Source: Cyanophora paradoxa (lineage: Eukaryota > Glaucocystophyceae > Cyanophorales > Cyanophoraceae). From it: DNA of 64,000 nt. The translations under genes were made by a program, and so were the position numbers. The DNA lies in assembly GCA_004431415.1 (NCBI GenBank), contig QPMI01000111.1, positions 48,018-112,017 of the forward strand. Direction: 5' to 3'. This document shows, in pieces, positions 32,995 through 43,424 of the stretch. The notes under the pieces are model-generated. The model was not told where the DNA came from. It did no database searches and was given only the letters and a program-made list of their open reading frames with translations. Within the stretch, counting starts at the first letter, position 1. Every line of letters starts with the position of its first letter.

Positions 32995-35900
32995 TTAAAG
33001 AATATTGTACAGGTACTCTAGCCATCTGCATGTATTATGGCTGTGGCCCGGTGTTTCCAGTGCGGCTTCCCAGTTGTCACAGGCCTTGGGGTGTGGGCAC
33101 CATTCGAACTGTTTGATCGGGCCTGCTGGTGTGTCTTTTGGTTCGTCGTACAGTGCGAAACAATGGTTCAGGATGACCATCCGCATTGTGCCTTGGGGGT
33201 GTTCAAAGGAGGTGTGTGATGATGTCGATTGGGCTGGGGAGGCTGGTACTTGCAGTGGGGGTTCGGCCTCATCCTCTGTCGCAGATCCGCTGGATGCTTC
33301 TCCTGTCACGTCTGTTTCGACTGAGCTACTCTCGTAACTGTTCTCCGATTCAGGGTACGTGTATGTAAGTGTGTCGTTTTGGATGTCAACGATCACGTGT
33401 GCTATAACCTCGCCTAGCAGTCCTGCCGTGGTCATCACGTAGTCTCCTACTCGGATGTCCGTTTCAAAGGTTTTGAGCGCGTGTTTAAGGTTGACCTGGA
33501 GCGTGGATGGGAGGGGTGATTCTAACTTGCCCGTGGCTGGGTCTTGTAGTTCGAATCTGACTGTTTTGAACCATGTAGGTTCTGTCTGGCGGTGGAAAGG
33601 GACTTGTCCCCTCATTCTTAGGTCCGCCCAGCTGGCCAGCCTCTGTCCATCAGCTGTGCAGACGTCTTGCGTAGTAAGCAGGCCATGGTCTCTGAGCTGT
33701 GGACCGTGTTTCTTGAGTGTGTGGCCTGAAAGGTGCGTGGTAATGACGTAGTTTCTGCTTAAATTCTTGACTCGCTCATGCGTCCATTTAGGTGTGAGGA
33801 TCTGGAGTTCGCCGCTTGGGGCCAGGTGATATGTCCCGTCGTTTCTGCTGTCGAAGAAGAGGTTGGACTCAATCATTTCGCGCGCAATCCCAAGGATCAG
33901 GTTTGTGTTGGCCTGTCGTTCGGAGATGCGCAGTTGTGGGTAGCAGCTCGGCAACAGCAGTAAGCCCAGTTCATATTGCGTTGCTTTTACCCTGTGCTGA
34001 TATACTTTGCTGACCAGGGTATCAGCCACATGGTTGAGTCTCGTCTTCTTGTCTAGGAGGTGCATTTTTAAATGGTAGTATTGTATTGGGTGTAAACCGT
34101 AAATGTCGGGCGTGTGGAGTACTGCTGACGGGAACCCTCGGTGAAGACTTGCTTTTTCTTTGAGTAACCCTCGAAATATACGATCGATTTGATTCCGTTT
34201 CGTCTCAGACAAAGTGAGCACTTTGAGTCCGTATGTTATCCGTGGCATTATCACTACGTGGGTGAGGAAGATGATTTCTGTGTCTGTCAGGCGTTTTGGT
34301 CGGAGGATAGCTGCTGCCATCTTAGCCTTCTCGAGCATGTTCTGGAATTGGTGCGTCCAGTTCAGTGTCATCGTGAGCCAAACCCCAAGGAGTTTAAATG
34401 TTTCGTTAGGCTGGTGGATTTTAGGAACCGGAACCAGTCCTGCTCTCGTATAGATTTCTAGTTTTGTCAGGGGTTTGGCTTTGCTGATTCGAGGTCGCCA
34501 ATATGTTGCTACTGTTTTTGGCGCGCTGAGCTCTATGTCGTGTACCGTATAGAACGCTGACATTAGTTTGACCATTTGCTGAAGTCCTTCTATTGACCCG
34601 CTAAGCAGGACGTCGTCGTCGGCGAAGGCCACATCATCCACCCAAACTGGATCTGGGGCCCATTCCTGGGGTAGTCCTTTCTTCTGAGGAGCCGGTCCAA
34701 ACTGGTAGCTCCAGCCATGTTGCTTTGCAAGTTTAGATATGATTCGCTCTTTCTGATCTACAAAAATCCGCCAGAAGAGTGGGCTTTGGTTTGCTCCTTG
34801 CGCCATTCCGCATTGGATCTCAAATAAATCTGACAGCCCCAATCCCGTTATTGCTCGTCCCATTCTCTTCTCATCCCATCTTCTGAAGAAGGCAATGATT
34901 TTCTCTGGGATCTTCTTTTGACGGAGGGCTTTTTCGAGGGACGACCACATGACGCTACAGTATGCCTTTTTGACGTCGACGCCCGCTTTATAGATTGGCT
35001 TGTTAAACTTGTGTGCGTCTTCAATAGCTGCTCTCAAGATGTATCCAAAGTTTGACTCGCTCAGGATTTTGTTATCCTGCATGATTATGGTGAGCCGTTC
35101 TGTGTAGATACTTGCCACTATTTTCAGCAGTGTGTCTTGAAGGGCGATGGGGCGCAGGTTCTCTAATGTACCGTCGTGTGTGCCTGTCTTCGGAAGAGGA
35201 CATATGAGTGCTTCTGCCATTGGGGCTGGCATATCATCCAGGTCCATGAGTTCCCAGATGATTGATTTGATCAGCATCCGTAGTGACGCTGTGAATTCTT
35301 TGTCTACGATCGCGTCGGCATTTCCTATGTGCTTCAGCTTGTCTTCTGCCTGTGCCTTTTCTCCCGGACCGTACTTCAGTGGGAGGTACAGGAATTTGAT
35401 CATTGCATTGCTTAATTGTGATGGTCCTGCTGCCCCGTTTTGGAGTCCGCCTATTATTCTATCTAATTCCTTGTCGTCCGGTAGGTTTGTTGCGTTTGCA
35501 TACGCCTGGTGTGTGATGTCATCTCTTTCAGCATGCATAGCGATCAGGGCTTCGGTCACCTCTTGGCCGAAGAGTTTCAGCCATTCTGTTTTATCTTCTA
35601 TAGGTGCGCGTGGCGCCCACCAATTCTTCCAGTGATTGGCCATGACGGACGTCACTGTGTTTGAGTCGTTACTGTGCTGGAGTTGGCCCTTCTCGTCTTT
35701 CCATACTACATGCATCAGCGGTGTGCGTGATCGTTTTTCCATCACTCCCGCTATGTATGACCCCATTTGTTTGTGGTTCGCCAGCTTGGTCCGTCTTTTG
35801 TGTATTAGGGCCTGCATCTTCAGTCTGTGGTGACTGTTCTTCGCTCTAGAGATCTTGGAATCCATCGTTTCCAGCCAGCTCTTCCAAGTTTCGCAGAAGG

Positions 35901-36150
35901 CCTCCCACGGTCCGTCTTTCTTGTATTCTGGTGGCAGCTCCAGTTTGGACGGCTTGTATTTTGGGATGTCGTGCTGGATGTTATCTTTGTCCTCGTCTAT
36001 CTCCTGGTTATGCTGCTTGATGTGTGCTCGCAGACGTCCTACTTCTTCCAATTTGCTGGGGGTGTCTCGTGGCGCCTGCACCCATGCCTTGAGGAGGGTG
36101 CGCCCCCGTCGAACCAGGGCTATGTCTGGGGTTGTGCTTGGATTCTTCAT
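32995..36150 (-). CDS. LINE reverse transcriptase
   Basis: A 1051-codon frame. Reverse transcriptase blocks appear in order: ALICPLPKTGTHDGTLENLRP (block 1-2 region), GVDVKKAYCSV (Asp of motif A), IQCGMAQGANQSPLFW (motif B) and VDDVAFADDDVLLSGS (catalytic FADD, motif C). The thumb and connection region follow. The ATG at 36150 overlaps the stop of the endonuclease frame as ATGA, so the upstream product may feed reinitiation, or the pair may once have been one frame. It copies element RNA into DNA at a nicked target. Confidence 0.9.
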   Translation of the reverse strand: MKNPSTTPDIALVRRGRTLLKAWVQAPRDTPSKLEEVGRLRAHIKQHNQEIDEDKDNIQHDIPKYKPSKLELPPEYKKDGPWEAFCETWKSWLETMDSKISRAKNSHHRLKMQALIHKRRTKLANHKQMGSYIAGVMEKRSRTPLMHVVWKDEKGQLQHSNDSNTVTSVMANHWKNWWAPRAPIEDKTEWLKLFGQEVTEALIAMHAERDDITHQAYANATNLPDDKELDRIIGGLQNGAAGPSQLSNAMIKFLYLPLKYGPGEKAQAEDKLKHIGNADAIVDKEFTASLRMLIKSIIWELMDLDDMPAPMAEALICPLPKTGTHDGTLENLRPIALQDTLLKIVASIYTERLTIIMQDNKILSESNFGYILRAAIEDAHKFNKPIYKAGVDVKKAYCSVMWSSLEKALRQKKIPEKIIAFFRRWDEKRMGRAITGLGLSDLFEIQCGMAQGANQSPLFWRIFVDQKERIISKLAKQHGWSYQFGPAPQKKGLPQEWAPDPVWVDDVAFADDDVLLSGSIEGLQQMVKLMSAFYTVHDIELSAPKTVATYWRPRISKAKPLTKLEIYTRAGLVPVPKIHQPNETFKLLGVWLTMTLNWTHQFQNMLEKAKMAAAILRPKRLTDTEIIFLTHVVIMPRITYGLKVLTLSETKRNQIDRIFRGLLKEKASLHRGFPSAVLHTPDIYGLHPIQYYHLKMHLLDKKTRLNHVADTLVSKVYQHRVKATQYELGLLLLPSCYPQLRISERQANTNLILGIAREMIESNLFFDSRNDGTYHLAPSGELQILTPKWTHERVKNLSRNYVITTHLSGHTLKKHGPQLRDHGLLTTQDVCTADGQRLASWADLRMRGQVPFHRQTEPTWFKTVRFELQDPATGKLESPLPSTLQVNLKHALKTFETDIRVGDYVMTTAGLLGEVIAHVIVDIQNDTLTYTYPESENSYESSSVETDVTGEASSGSATEDEAEPPLQVPASPAQSTSSHTSFEHPQGTMRMVILNHCFALYDEPKDTPAGPIKQFEWCPHPKACDNWEAALETPGHSHNTCRWLEYLYNIL

Positions 36151-36690
36151 TTTCTGAACGGTTCTATCTCTAAATATCTCCGCTTCCGTGCTGCTGTTTG
36201 CATGGTGGGAACTATGGCTGTTGCGATTGTGTACAGCCTTGTCAACCGTTCATCCTTGGGGCGGCGTGGTTCCTGAGTTGGATGACTTAATTCGTTTATA
36301 ATTTCCTCGACCTGGCGGCCTATGGTTCTGTCCAGTTCTTCCATTACTTTCACCTTGTACTTAGTGTCCTCTTCTTCAATTGTAAACCGTGGGGGTCCTG
36401 GAACCGGTGCGTTCGGTTTATTCGATCCTTTGATTTCCATCTCCATTGCCTTGAAGTTGAAGTCGGCGCAGACCGGAAGGTGGTCGGAGTGGCCAGGTTG
36501 GTGTGCTGCTATCGCAATGGCCCGGACTCCTTTCGTTGCTGGTCGGACGTCGGCTGTTACCACCATCGTGTCAAGTCTTGCGGCGTGGATAGGGCGAGGA
36601 TGTGACACAGCTGGAAGCTTGAGTGGTGGATGGGAATTTGAGAGGAGTGGGTGTCGCGACTTCGAATCCCGGCGGGAACCGTTTTCCTGA
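36147..36690 (-). pseudogene. LINE apurinic endonuclease, C-terminal part
   Basis: The frame ending at 36147 contains ARLDTMVVTADVRP and HQPGHSDHLPVCADF. The SDHLPV string is the closing active-site motif of LINE APE-type endonucleases. The earlier catalytic motifs are missing, so the copy is 5'-truncated. After the nuclease a linker of about 90 residues leads to the reverse transcriptase frame. Confidence 0.75.
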
Positions 36691-36730
36691 GACCGAAAAA
36701 TTTATGGGGGGGGGGCCCAATAGTTAAGGT

Positions 36731-36785
36731 CTTTATTATAATATTAATAACATTATAGTGTATTATAATAATGCTCCATACAAAC
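36731..36785. repeat. AT-rich palindromic repeat, second copy
   Basis: Sister of 1482-1556: the same TTTATTATAATATTA start and GCTCCATA end. It sits just beyond the truncated 5' end of the LINE, so the LINE may have landed next to or within this element. Confidence 0.45.
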
Positions 36786-39476
36786 CCCGCCCCGGCAGCC
36801 CCGTGCTGCTCCTTCTTCGTACTTTAAGCACTCTTAAATGAAGCAGATAAGCAAGATTCAACTGTGCAGAACGTGTTTAGAACAGGCATGTGCCTTCTTT
36901 AAGAGATCGTGGGAGGGGTGTGGTACCTGAGGTGTGTTCCATGGATCTGTCAGGATGTCCGAGAGCTTGCAGAGCGTTCAGAGACGTCTTAAACATCGTT
37001 TTATAGCGTTAGGTTGCGTCGTGGTGAGCTCCTGGACAAAAGAAAGCGGTTTTATAGGGAGTACCCCCCTATATTAATATTGTATTGTTAAGGTTCCCGA
37101 TTTGGGGGAACCTTATAATAATAGTATTATAATGCATTATAATAATGTTTATTACTGGATATTAATTGCAAGGGGGGGTCAGCTGCTCAAACCCCCCTTG
37201 CTACCCGTCGGATTGTCTGTCCTTTTGTCCAAGTCGGCCAGTTCGCAACTCGGTCTTTTTTCCGTCTGCAAAAGTCTTTTTGCTGTAGCCCGGTCCGGCT
37301 CCGCCTGGCCATGGATCCCGGAGTCCGCCAACACCGGGGCAACACAGGCTTGCAGAACATGCCAGCAGTGCTGCCCAGAACCCATGCATGCTAGCTTTAG
37401 CCGACAGCCGGCGAACCCGCGCGCCACGCCGCGCGTGGCCATGGCCGCCTGCCGCAGTGCAGGTGCATGCGCAGTGCATGCGCGGTCACAGCGCTGCCGT
37501 CGCGGAGCGGCTTCTACCACCGACTCAGCCCGCGGAAAAGAGGCAGCCGCTGCCGCGCGCGCGCTACGGCAGCTGCAGCTGCATGCAGCCACGCGAGACC
37601 GGCAGCGAGGCAGGCGCGCGGCATGCGATAGATATCTAGCCCTAGCAGGTCTAGATCTAGCGATAGCGAGGGCGCTATGCAGACGGCGGCTCCGGCTCCG
37701 GAGGCTGCACCGCGCGCGGCAGCTTACAGCCTTGCAGTTGCAGCGCGCAGCTAAGCATAATCGCGCCGCCGCTCTGCCGGCGAGCCGCGCGCGCCGCCGC
37801 TCTAGGCCTCGAGCTCCCGTGTCCGGGATCCCCGCGCCTGGCCCGCGCGCGCGGTCTTAGCTGGCCCTCCGGATCCGCGACATCGACGTCGACTCGCCGT
37901 ACGCGTGTACATGTAAGCTTCGCTCGGCTAACGGGGCGCGGCATGTGGGAGCGCGCAGCGGCCGGCTGCGCGACGCGAGGCCGCGGCCGGCGCCGTGACG
38001 GGCGGGGCGGTCGGGCAGCTGCAGCGGTCGGCGCGGTTCGCCAGGCGCGGCAGGCGGCGGCGCGGCTCGGCAGGCGGGACGGGGGCGCGGCGCGCCGCGG
38101 CGCGGCGGCGCGGCTCGGCGGGCGGGGCGCGCGGGTCGGGCCCCGGGGGCGTGCACGTGGCGCGCGGCGGGGCGCAGCGGCTCGGCGGGCGGGGCGGGGG
38201 CGCGGTGGGCAGCTGCGCAGCTCTAGATCTCCGGGCACCGGCGCGCGCGCGGGGGCGAGGCGCGGGCGGCGGCGCGGCTCGCCGGGCGGGACGGAGGCAC
38301 GGTGGGCGGCCGCCGGGCGGTGCTGCGCGCAGGCCCAGGCCTACCGTAGTAGTACGCCTGCGACCGTAGATATAGATAGCCGCTGAGCATTACGTATACT
38401 TAGTTGTTGTATTCTGTCAACGTCGGCGCCCCTACTTTAGACCCCACCTTGCACCTCCTGAGACGAGCGGGGGCGGGGGCGAGTCGAAGACCTAGTATTA
38501 AACGGCCATCACTGCTATGGGCCCATACAACGCCGTACCGCACTGTTATGCTCTTTCTAAGCTACTGTAGAACTAGTTAATTCAGTACAGGAAAATAAAT
38601 AGTACTTCGCCAAAACTGCCACTTTAGCGCTGGTAAATCTTTGGTAGGTACCGGTCGGTGTTCGCAGGGCTTTTGTATGGCGGAGACGGGATTACCCCTA
38701 CAAATTCTCGGCTTTAGCAGGCGAGAAATATTTAGTAGATCGCCCAATAACTTTTAGTACTATAAATATGCAGCCCACTAAATATTTCCAGCTCTCCAAT
38801 ATACGGGCGCGACCGGACCTCCTACCTCAGCGCTTTAACTGTACCCGTGCTGTTTGGGTGAGAGCGTAACCCGCAGGGACTGGTGCCCTGATGGAAAAAA
38901 GGGAATCGGAGCCTAGCTAGCTACGAGCCGAGCAGGCGCTTCGCGTCCACGCCCGTGCCGTAGCGGATGAAGCCTTGAAGGATACACATTATGACATAAT
39001 ATGGGACGAGGACCCAGACGAGACGAATACGATGGGGAAAACTAGTAGGCGGGTTCCCCCTGTAAAAAGTTCCTAGAAGCCTGCTACGATCCAATAGACG
39101 CCTGTATGCCTGCTAGTCCTGAATAAATCATCTTACTGAGCCTGCGATACTTAGGGAGTCTAACCACTGAGTTTAAGCGCGAACATGCGAACCAGAGCTC
39201 ATTACTAGACGCGTCAACTGGTTGAAACTATGCTGCGCAAGGGTGTGTACAGAACAATATTTAATGGACTCCTGCAGCGACCTACTTAAACTAGAAACGC
39301 GGAGAACAAAGAGGAGCGAACAATCAATGTGAGAGCGAAAAGGTATTATGAGACTACTTCCGTACGGAGATGTTGAGCTGGAGAGTGCCGATGCCGGTGA
39401 AAAAGGTGGAGTACAGGGAGACAGGGAGTACAGGGCGGCATCTCGGGGGCCGCGGGGCGGCCGTGGTGGTACAGGG
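36786..39476. other. No supported gene; GC- and palindrome-rich intergenic DNA
   Basis: 37100-37160 carries another AT-rich palindromic block. 37400-38380 is GC-rich with open frames on both strands that show only Ala/Arg/Pro-rich strings. 38400-39476 has more even composition and no coding signal; it includes the downstream region of the RWP-RK gene. Confidence 0.45.
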
Positions 39477-41287
39477 TTACAGCGCCTCGTCCGAGTCGTC
39501 CTCGCAGTCGGCGGTGCGGCGGGTGCGTGGCCGGGCGCGGCGCGAGGCCTTGCGGGAGCCGCCCGAGGAGCGCCCCGCCGGCGTGAAGCCGCGCTTCGCC
39601 GCGCTCTCCAGCACGCGCCGCGCCCGCGACTGCACGTCCTCGAACTCTGCCCCGCCGCCTCGGCGAGGGCCCGGGGCGGGGCGGGGCGGGGCGGGGCGGA
39701 CCCTTGACGAGCTCGTCGGCGTTGGGGGCGCCGTCGGCGGCGTCGTCGTTCTCGATGTAGATGAGGCCCGGGGTCTCGCGGAGGCGGCGGGCGTCGGCGA
39801 GGACGCGCTCCACCTTGTCCCGGTCCAGCCGCGGGAACTGCACCTCCGCGTCCAGCACCGCCTGCAGCTGCCCCACGATCTTCTCCAGGCACCCGATCCG
39901 CCGCCCCGGCCACCGCGACACCCCCAGCTCCCGCACCCGCTTCTTCAGCAGCTGCGCCGGCGTCGGCGGGGGCCGGGGCCGGGCAGGGCGGGGGCGGGGC
40001 GGACGGTGACGCAGACGCCGAGGGCGGGGGCGGCCTCGTTGATGGGGAGGTGCATGAAGCGCTTGAGGTCCTCGAGGGAGAGCTCCCGGATCTCCTGTGG
40101 CGACCTGCCCCCGCCCTCTTAGGCCCCGCCCCCGCCCCCCGCGAGGGCCGGACGCACGCGAGGGCCGGCTCCGGGGCCGCGGGGACGAGCGGGGCGCAGC
40201 GGACGCGCTGGTTGCGGGCGCCGCGCTGGGCGACGCGGCGGCGCTTGATAGAGCCGGTGGGCGTCGGGAGGGCCTCCTCGCGCGTCTCCGAGCCGTCCCC
40301 CTCCTCGATGTCGCCCAGCTCGGGCATCAGGGGGAGCGAGGGGACGCGCTCGAGCTTGACGGCCACCGGCTCCAGCTTGACGGCGCTCAGCTCGACCTTG
40401 ACGACCGCCGGCTCCACCTTGACGGCCACGGGGGCGACGACGCGGCGCACGGCGCGGCCCTCGGCGGCGGTCTCGACGGCTGAGATGCGGACGGGCTCGG
40501 GGGCGAGGGCGGGGCTGAGGGCGGCGGCGATGCCGACGAGGGGCTCGTCGTCGTCGCAGCCGTCGATGAGGTCCTCGAGGGCGACGTCGAGCATCCGCTC
40601 CGTCGTCGAGGGCGAGACCGACCGCAGCGACGGCGCCGCCTCCGACTCAATCTCCGCCTCCCCGCCCTCCAGAAAGTCCTCCACCTCAAGCTCCTCCTCT
40701 GCCACCGCCGCCGGCAGCGCCAGCGCCCCCGCCAGCGCCCCGGCACCCGACCCGGAGCGCGTCCCGGTCGCGAAGGAGCGCCCGCCCGAGCCCGAACCGC
40801 CCGACGAGCCGGGCGCGGCACGGCGCGGCGCCGCGGGGAGAGTCGAGGCGAGATCGGCCAGGCTGACCGCCGAGAAGATGCGGGTCGACCCCGCGGGCAG
40901 GCCCGACGGCGAGCGCGGCTGGAGCTGGAACGGCTGCTGCACCGCGGGGAGCATCGCAATCGGCGGCGGGAGGCTTGCGATCGCGATGGGCGCAAGCGGA
41001 GGCGACGGCGGAATGACGGTACTCAACGTCCGCGGCCGCGCGCTGACGGCGAGGCTGCCGTCGCTACTGTCTTTCAGCGCTGTCCGCGCAGATTCGGTGG
41101 ATTGCACGAGCACAGCGTTCCACGGCAGGCCCGCTCGCAGCTCGTCCTCGAACCACTGCGTCGGCTGGTCTACGAGCTGGTGTATCCGAGACGTAGGCGG
41201 CTGCGAATCGACGAGCTGCTGGATGCGCGAGATGCCCTTCTGGGAGATCCTGAGCGTCTGCCCAACCGCGCGAGGTAGTGCGCTCAT
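39477..41287 (-). CDS. RWP-RK domain transcription factor
   Basis: Four exons: 41287-40158, 40104-40005, 39951-39702, 39646-39477. Introns of 53-55 bases are C/G runs with GT-AG ends. The long first exon is Ser/Ala/Pro-rich with acidic segments and repeated AVKVEP-like units, as in an activation region. Across the second intron the sequence reads LEDLKRFMHLPINEAAPALGV, then CVT, LLKKRVRELGVSRWPGRRIG. This is an RWP-RK DNA-binding domain with RWPGRR where RWPYRK is usual. A helical, basic tail follows, ending DCEDDSDEAL. RWP-RK proteins control nitrogen and gamete programmes in plants and green algae; the target here is unknown. It is head-to-head with the phosphatase gene (527 bases apart). 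Confidence 0.9.
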
Positions 41288-41813
41288 ATTTGCGACAACG
41301 ATGGCGAGATGGTGAACGAATGCGGCCGCTTCTGTTCAACACTGCGAAACTTGCGTCATCGCGTCGTGTCACGCAACCGAAAAGCGGGCGCGGCGGGGCG
41401 CGCTAGAAAGAGCGCTAAATGACGGAGAAATGTGCTGCTATGGGATGCACACCGAATTGCGGCGCTGGCGGCGCAGGCGGGGCGTCTGGGCGCACCAAAC
41501 AGCGCGACTGCGAGAAGATCCAGATATCAACGAATCGCGACGACAGCGGCCGAGGACACCAGCTGCTGCAGCTGAAAGCTTGCGATGGCTCTTTCCGAAG
41601 GCGGAAGTTGCGACGCTGCAAGCCACGTGCCTTCCGGACGACGACCGATCGTTGATCACGAGAATCGCCAAAGTGAGGTTATGGGGCGAACTCGAGCGAA
41701 CAAGAGAACTCCCTCTGCGCCTCCCGAGGTTGGCGGCCTCGTCCCGAGGTTGGCGGCCGAGAGAAAAAAAGGGAGGGGGTACAGTGCACTTTGATCGCCT
41801 CTCTCTATGCAAG

Positions 41814-42999
41814 ATGCTGCCCCTGCGGGCCCTTTTGCTCGAACGTGCGTGGTCTTCGAGCGGATCTGTTAGGTTTGCTGCCTCGCTCACCAGGCGCGCA
41901 GCGCACCTGGGCGTCCCGCATCAGCGCGTCCAGCACCTCTCCGAGCTGCGGTTCGATCTGCTCAGGAAAGCCGGTGCTCGTGGCCTGATCTTTGACAAAG
42001 GTGCCCGCTGCCCCTAGCTGCCGCGCGCGCGGCCGGCGAACGGAAACGCGGGCTCGGACGCGCAGACAACACGCTCACAGCGCCCTTCATCGATGAGATC
42101 CACCCCGCCGCGCGCGTGCGTTCCGCACAGACCGACGCGGCCAATCCCGGCCGAGCCGCCTGTGCGCAGGAGCCACTGCGGCGCGCGGAGCAGGTGTTCG
42201 GAAGAGACAAGATAGTAGTTGTAAGCAACAGCGGTAAGGCTGCCTCGCTAGCTATTTCCGCGCTCGCGTAGTCACTCATATAGCTTCAGTCGGTTGCAGG
42301 AAAGACCCACCACCACATGCGCAAGCGAAGGAATGCGAACGACGAACAGGTTTGAGAATAGTACGGTGCGCGCGACTTATCTGTGTACGTTCTCGCGCAG
42401 CCTAGTTTTCCTGCTCCCCCTGGACGCGCCAAGCGTTCAGTTTCTTTGCACCAGAGCTCGCCGCCCACGTGCCAAACCGTCCTCATGCAGGTATGGCGGC
42501 ACAAAGCCCACCGCGGGGGCGAAAGAGGCTCTCGCGGCGCTCGGGTGAGCGCGCGCGAGTATCAGCCGTCGGCGCTTCCGCTGACCGGCGCTGGATGCTG
42601 GCAGCTGCGCGGCGCACGAGGTGGTGGTCATCGGGGATCGCGTGCTGACCGACGTCGTGCGCCCCTGCCTGCGTCCCTCCCGCTTGCGTGCAGAACGCGG
42701 CACTCGGTGACCGCCCGCGGCAGGTCTTCGGGAACAAGAATGGTGCGGGCGGTGCGGGGGCGCTGGGCGCGTCGCCCAACGATAAGCGGGGCGGCAGGCT
42801 TCTTCACGGTGCACACGGGCTTCTTGGAGCCGACGGGGGAGGGCATCGTGGTCCCCCAGGTGCGCTCGCCCGCCCCGAGCCGCCGCGCCCCTCAGCCGCG
42901 CGCCCCGGGCAGCTGCGGAGGCTGGAGGATGCGTTCCTGGAGCTGTGCAAGCGGCGCGGCATCAAGGCGCCCCAGCACCCGATCGAGAGGCCCAAGTAG
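41814..42999 (+). CDS. Mitochondrial phosphatidylglycerophosphatase (GEP4/PTPMT-like HAD family)
   Basis: It dephosphorylates phosphatidylglycerophosphate in cardiolipin synthesis, at the inner mitochondrial membrane in yeast Gep4. Exons seen: 41814-42000, 42066-42233, about 42491-42544, 42605-42656, 42724-42742, 42798-42859, 42913-42999. HAD motifs: FDKDNTLTAPF (nucleophile DxD, split by the first intron), KIVVVSNS (motif II), YGGTKPTAGAKEAL (Lys motif), EVVVIGDRVLTDV (motif IV), then FGNKNG and FFTVHTGFLEPTGE. The segment between motifs II and III, 42234-42490, could not be resolved into an exon; it should hold the SNSAG continuation. The N terminus MLPLRALLLERAWSSSG is Arg/Leu-rich and fits a mitochondrial presequence. 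Micro-exons of 19-60 bases are notable. Confidence 0.85.
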
Positions 43000-43424
43000 C
43001 GCTACTCGAGCGCTAGCTAGCCCTAGAGACGCCGTCGACGTCGACGTCTGGATCTGGCAAGCTGTCCGCAGCGCAGTTCGCGACCGGCAGGGCGCGAAAT
43101 TAAGAGCACGAAACCGTTGAACTATATTAAGGCGCCGTTCGTACTACGGTATACAGGCACTGATCATGATCATGATCGATATCGATATCAGATCCGAATT
43201 CGAATGATCAGCGCTAGCTGCAGTGCACTTGGCTTGCATGCGCTTGAGTTGGAGGTAGCTATAGCTGGATCTCGCGCTGCGGCACCATGGCCAGCTGCAG
43301 CCGGCGCTATCGAATGCCGGCGCCATCGATGGGGGTATACGTAGTGGCGGGGTAGACCATCAGACGGGTGCCGCGGTCGATGTTGGGCCGGCAGGTCGCC
43401 CAACGTGGTTCCTGAGCGATATCG

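Larger units (their letters stand above)
30290..36690 (-). mobile_element. Non-LTR retrotransposon (LINE) with APE, RT and RNase H
   Basis: One 6.4-kb element on the minus strand. It carries the tail of an apurinic-type endonuclease, a full reverse transcriptase region and a C-terminal RNase H with a zinc knuckle. The first part of the endonuclease is missing, the usual 5' truncation, and the junction is marked by a G run at 36703-36712. The two long frames contain no frameshift, which suggests recent insertion. RNase H-bearing LINEs belong to the I/Tad/R1-like branches; which branch cannot be settled by eye. Confidence 0.9.

Noticed and set aside
30755-36690. Plus-strand frames across the LINE
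   Set aside because: Antisense shadows of the reverse transcriptase and RNase H frames.
36645-36692. tRNA-like 3' end (cttcgaatcccggcgggaac)
   Set aside because: The T-loop-like sequence is there, but the flanking bases do not pair as a T stem and no matching acceptor, D or anticodon arm is found upstream.
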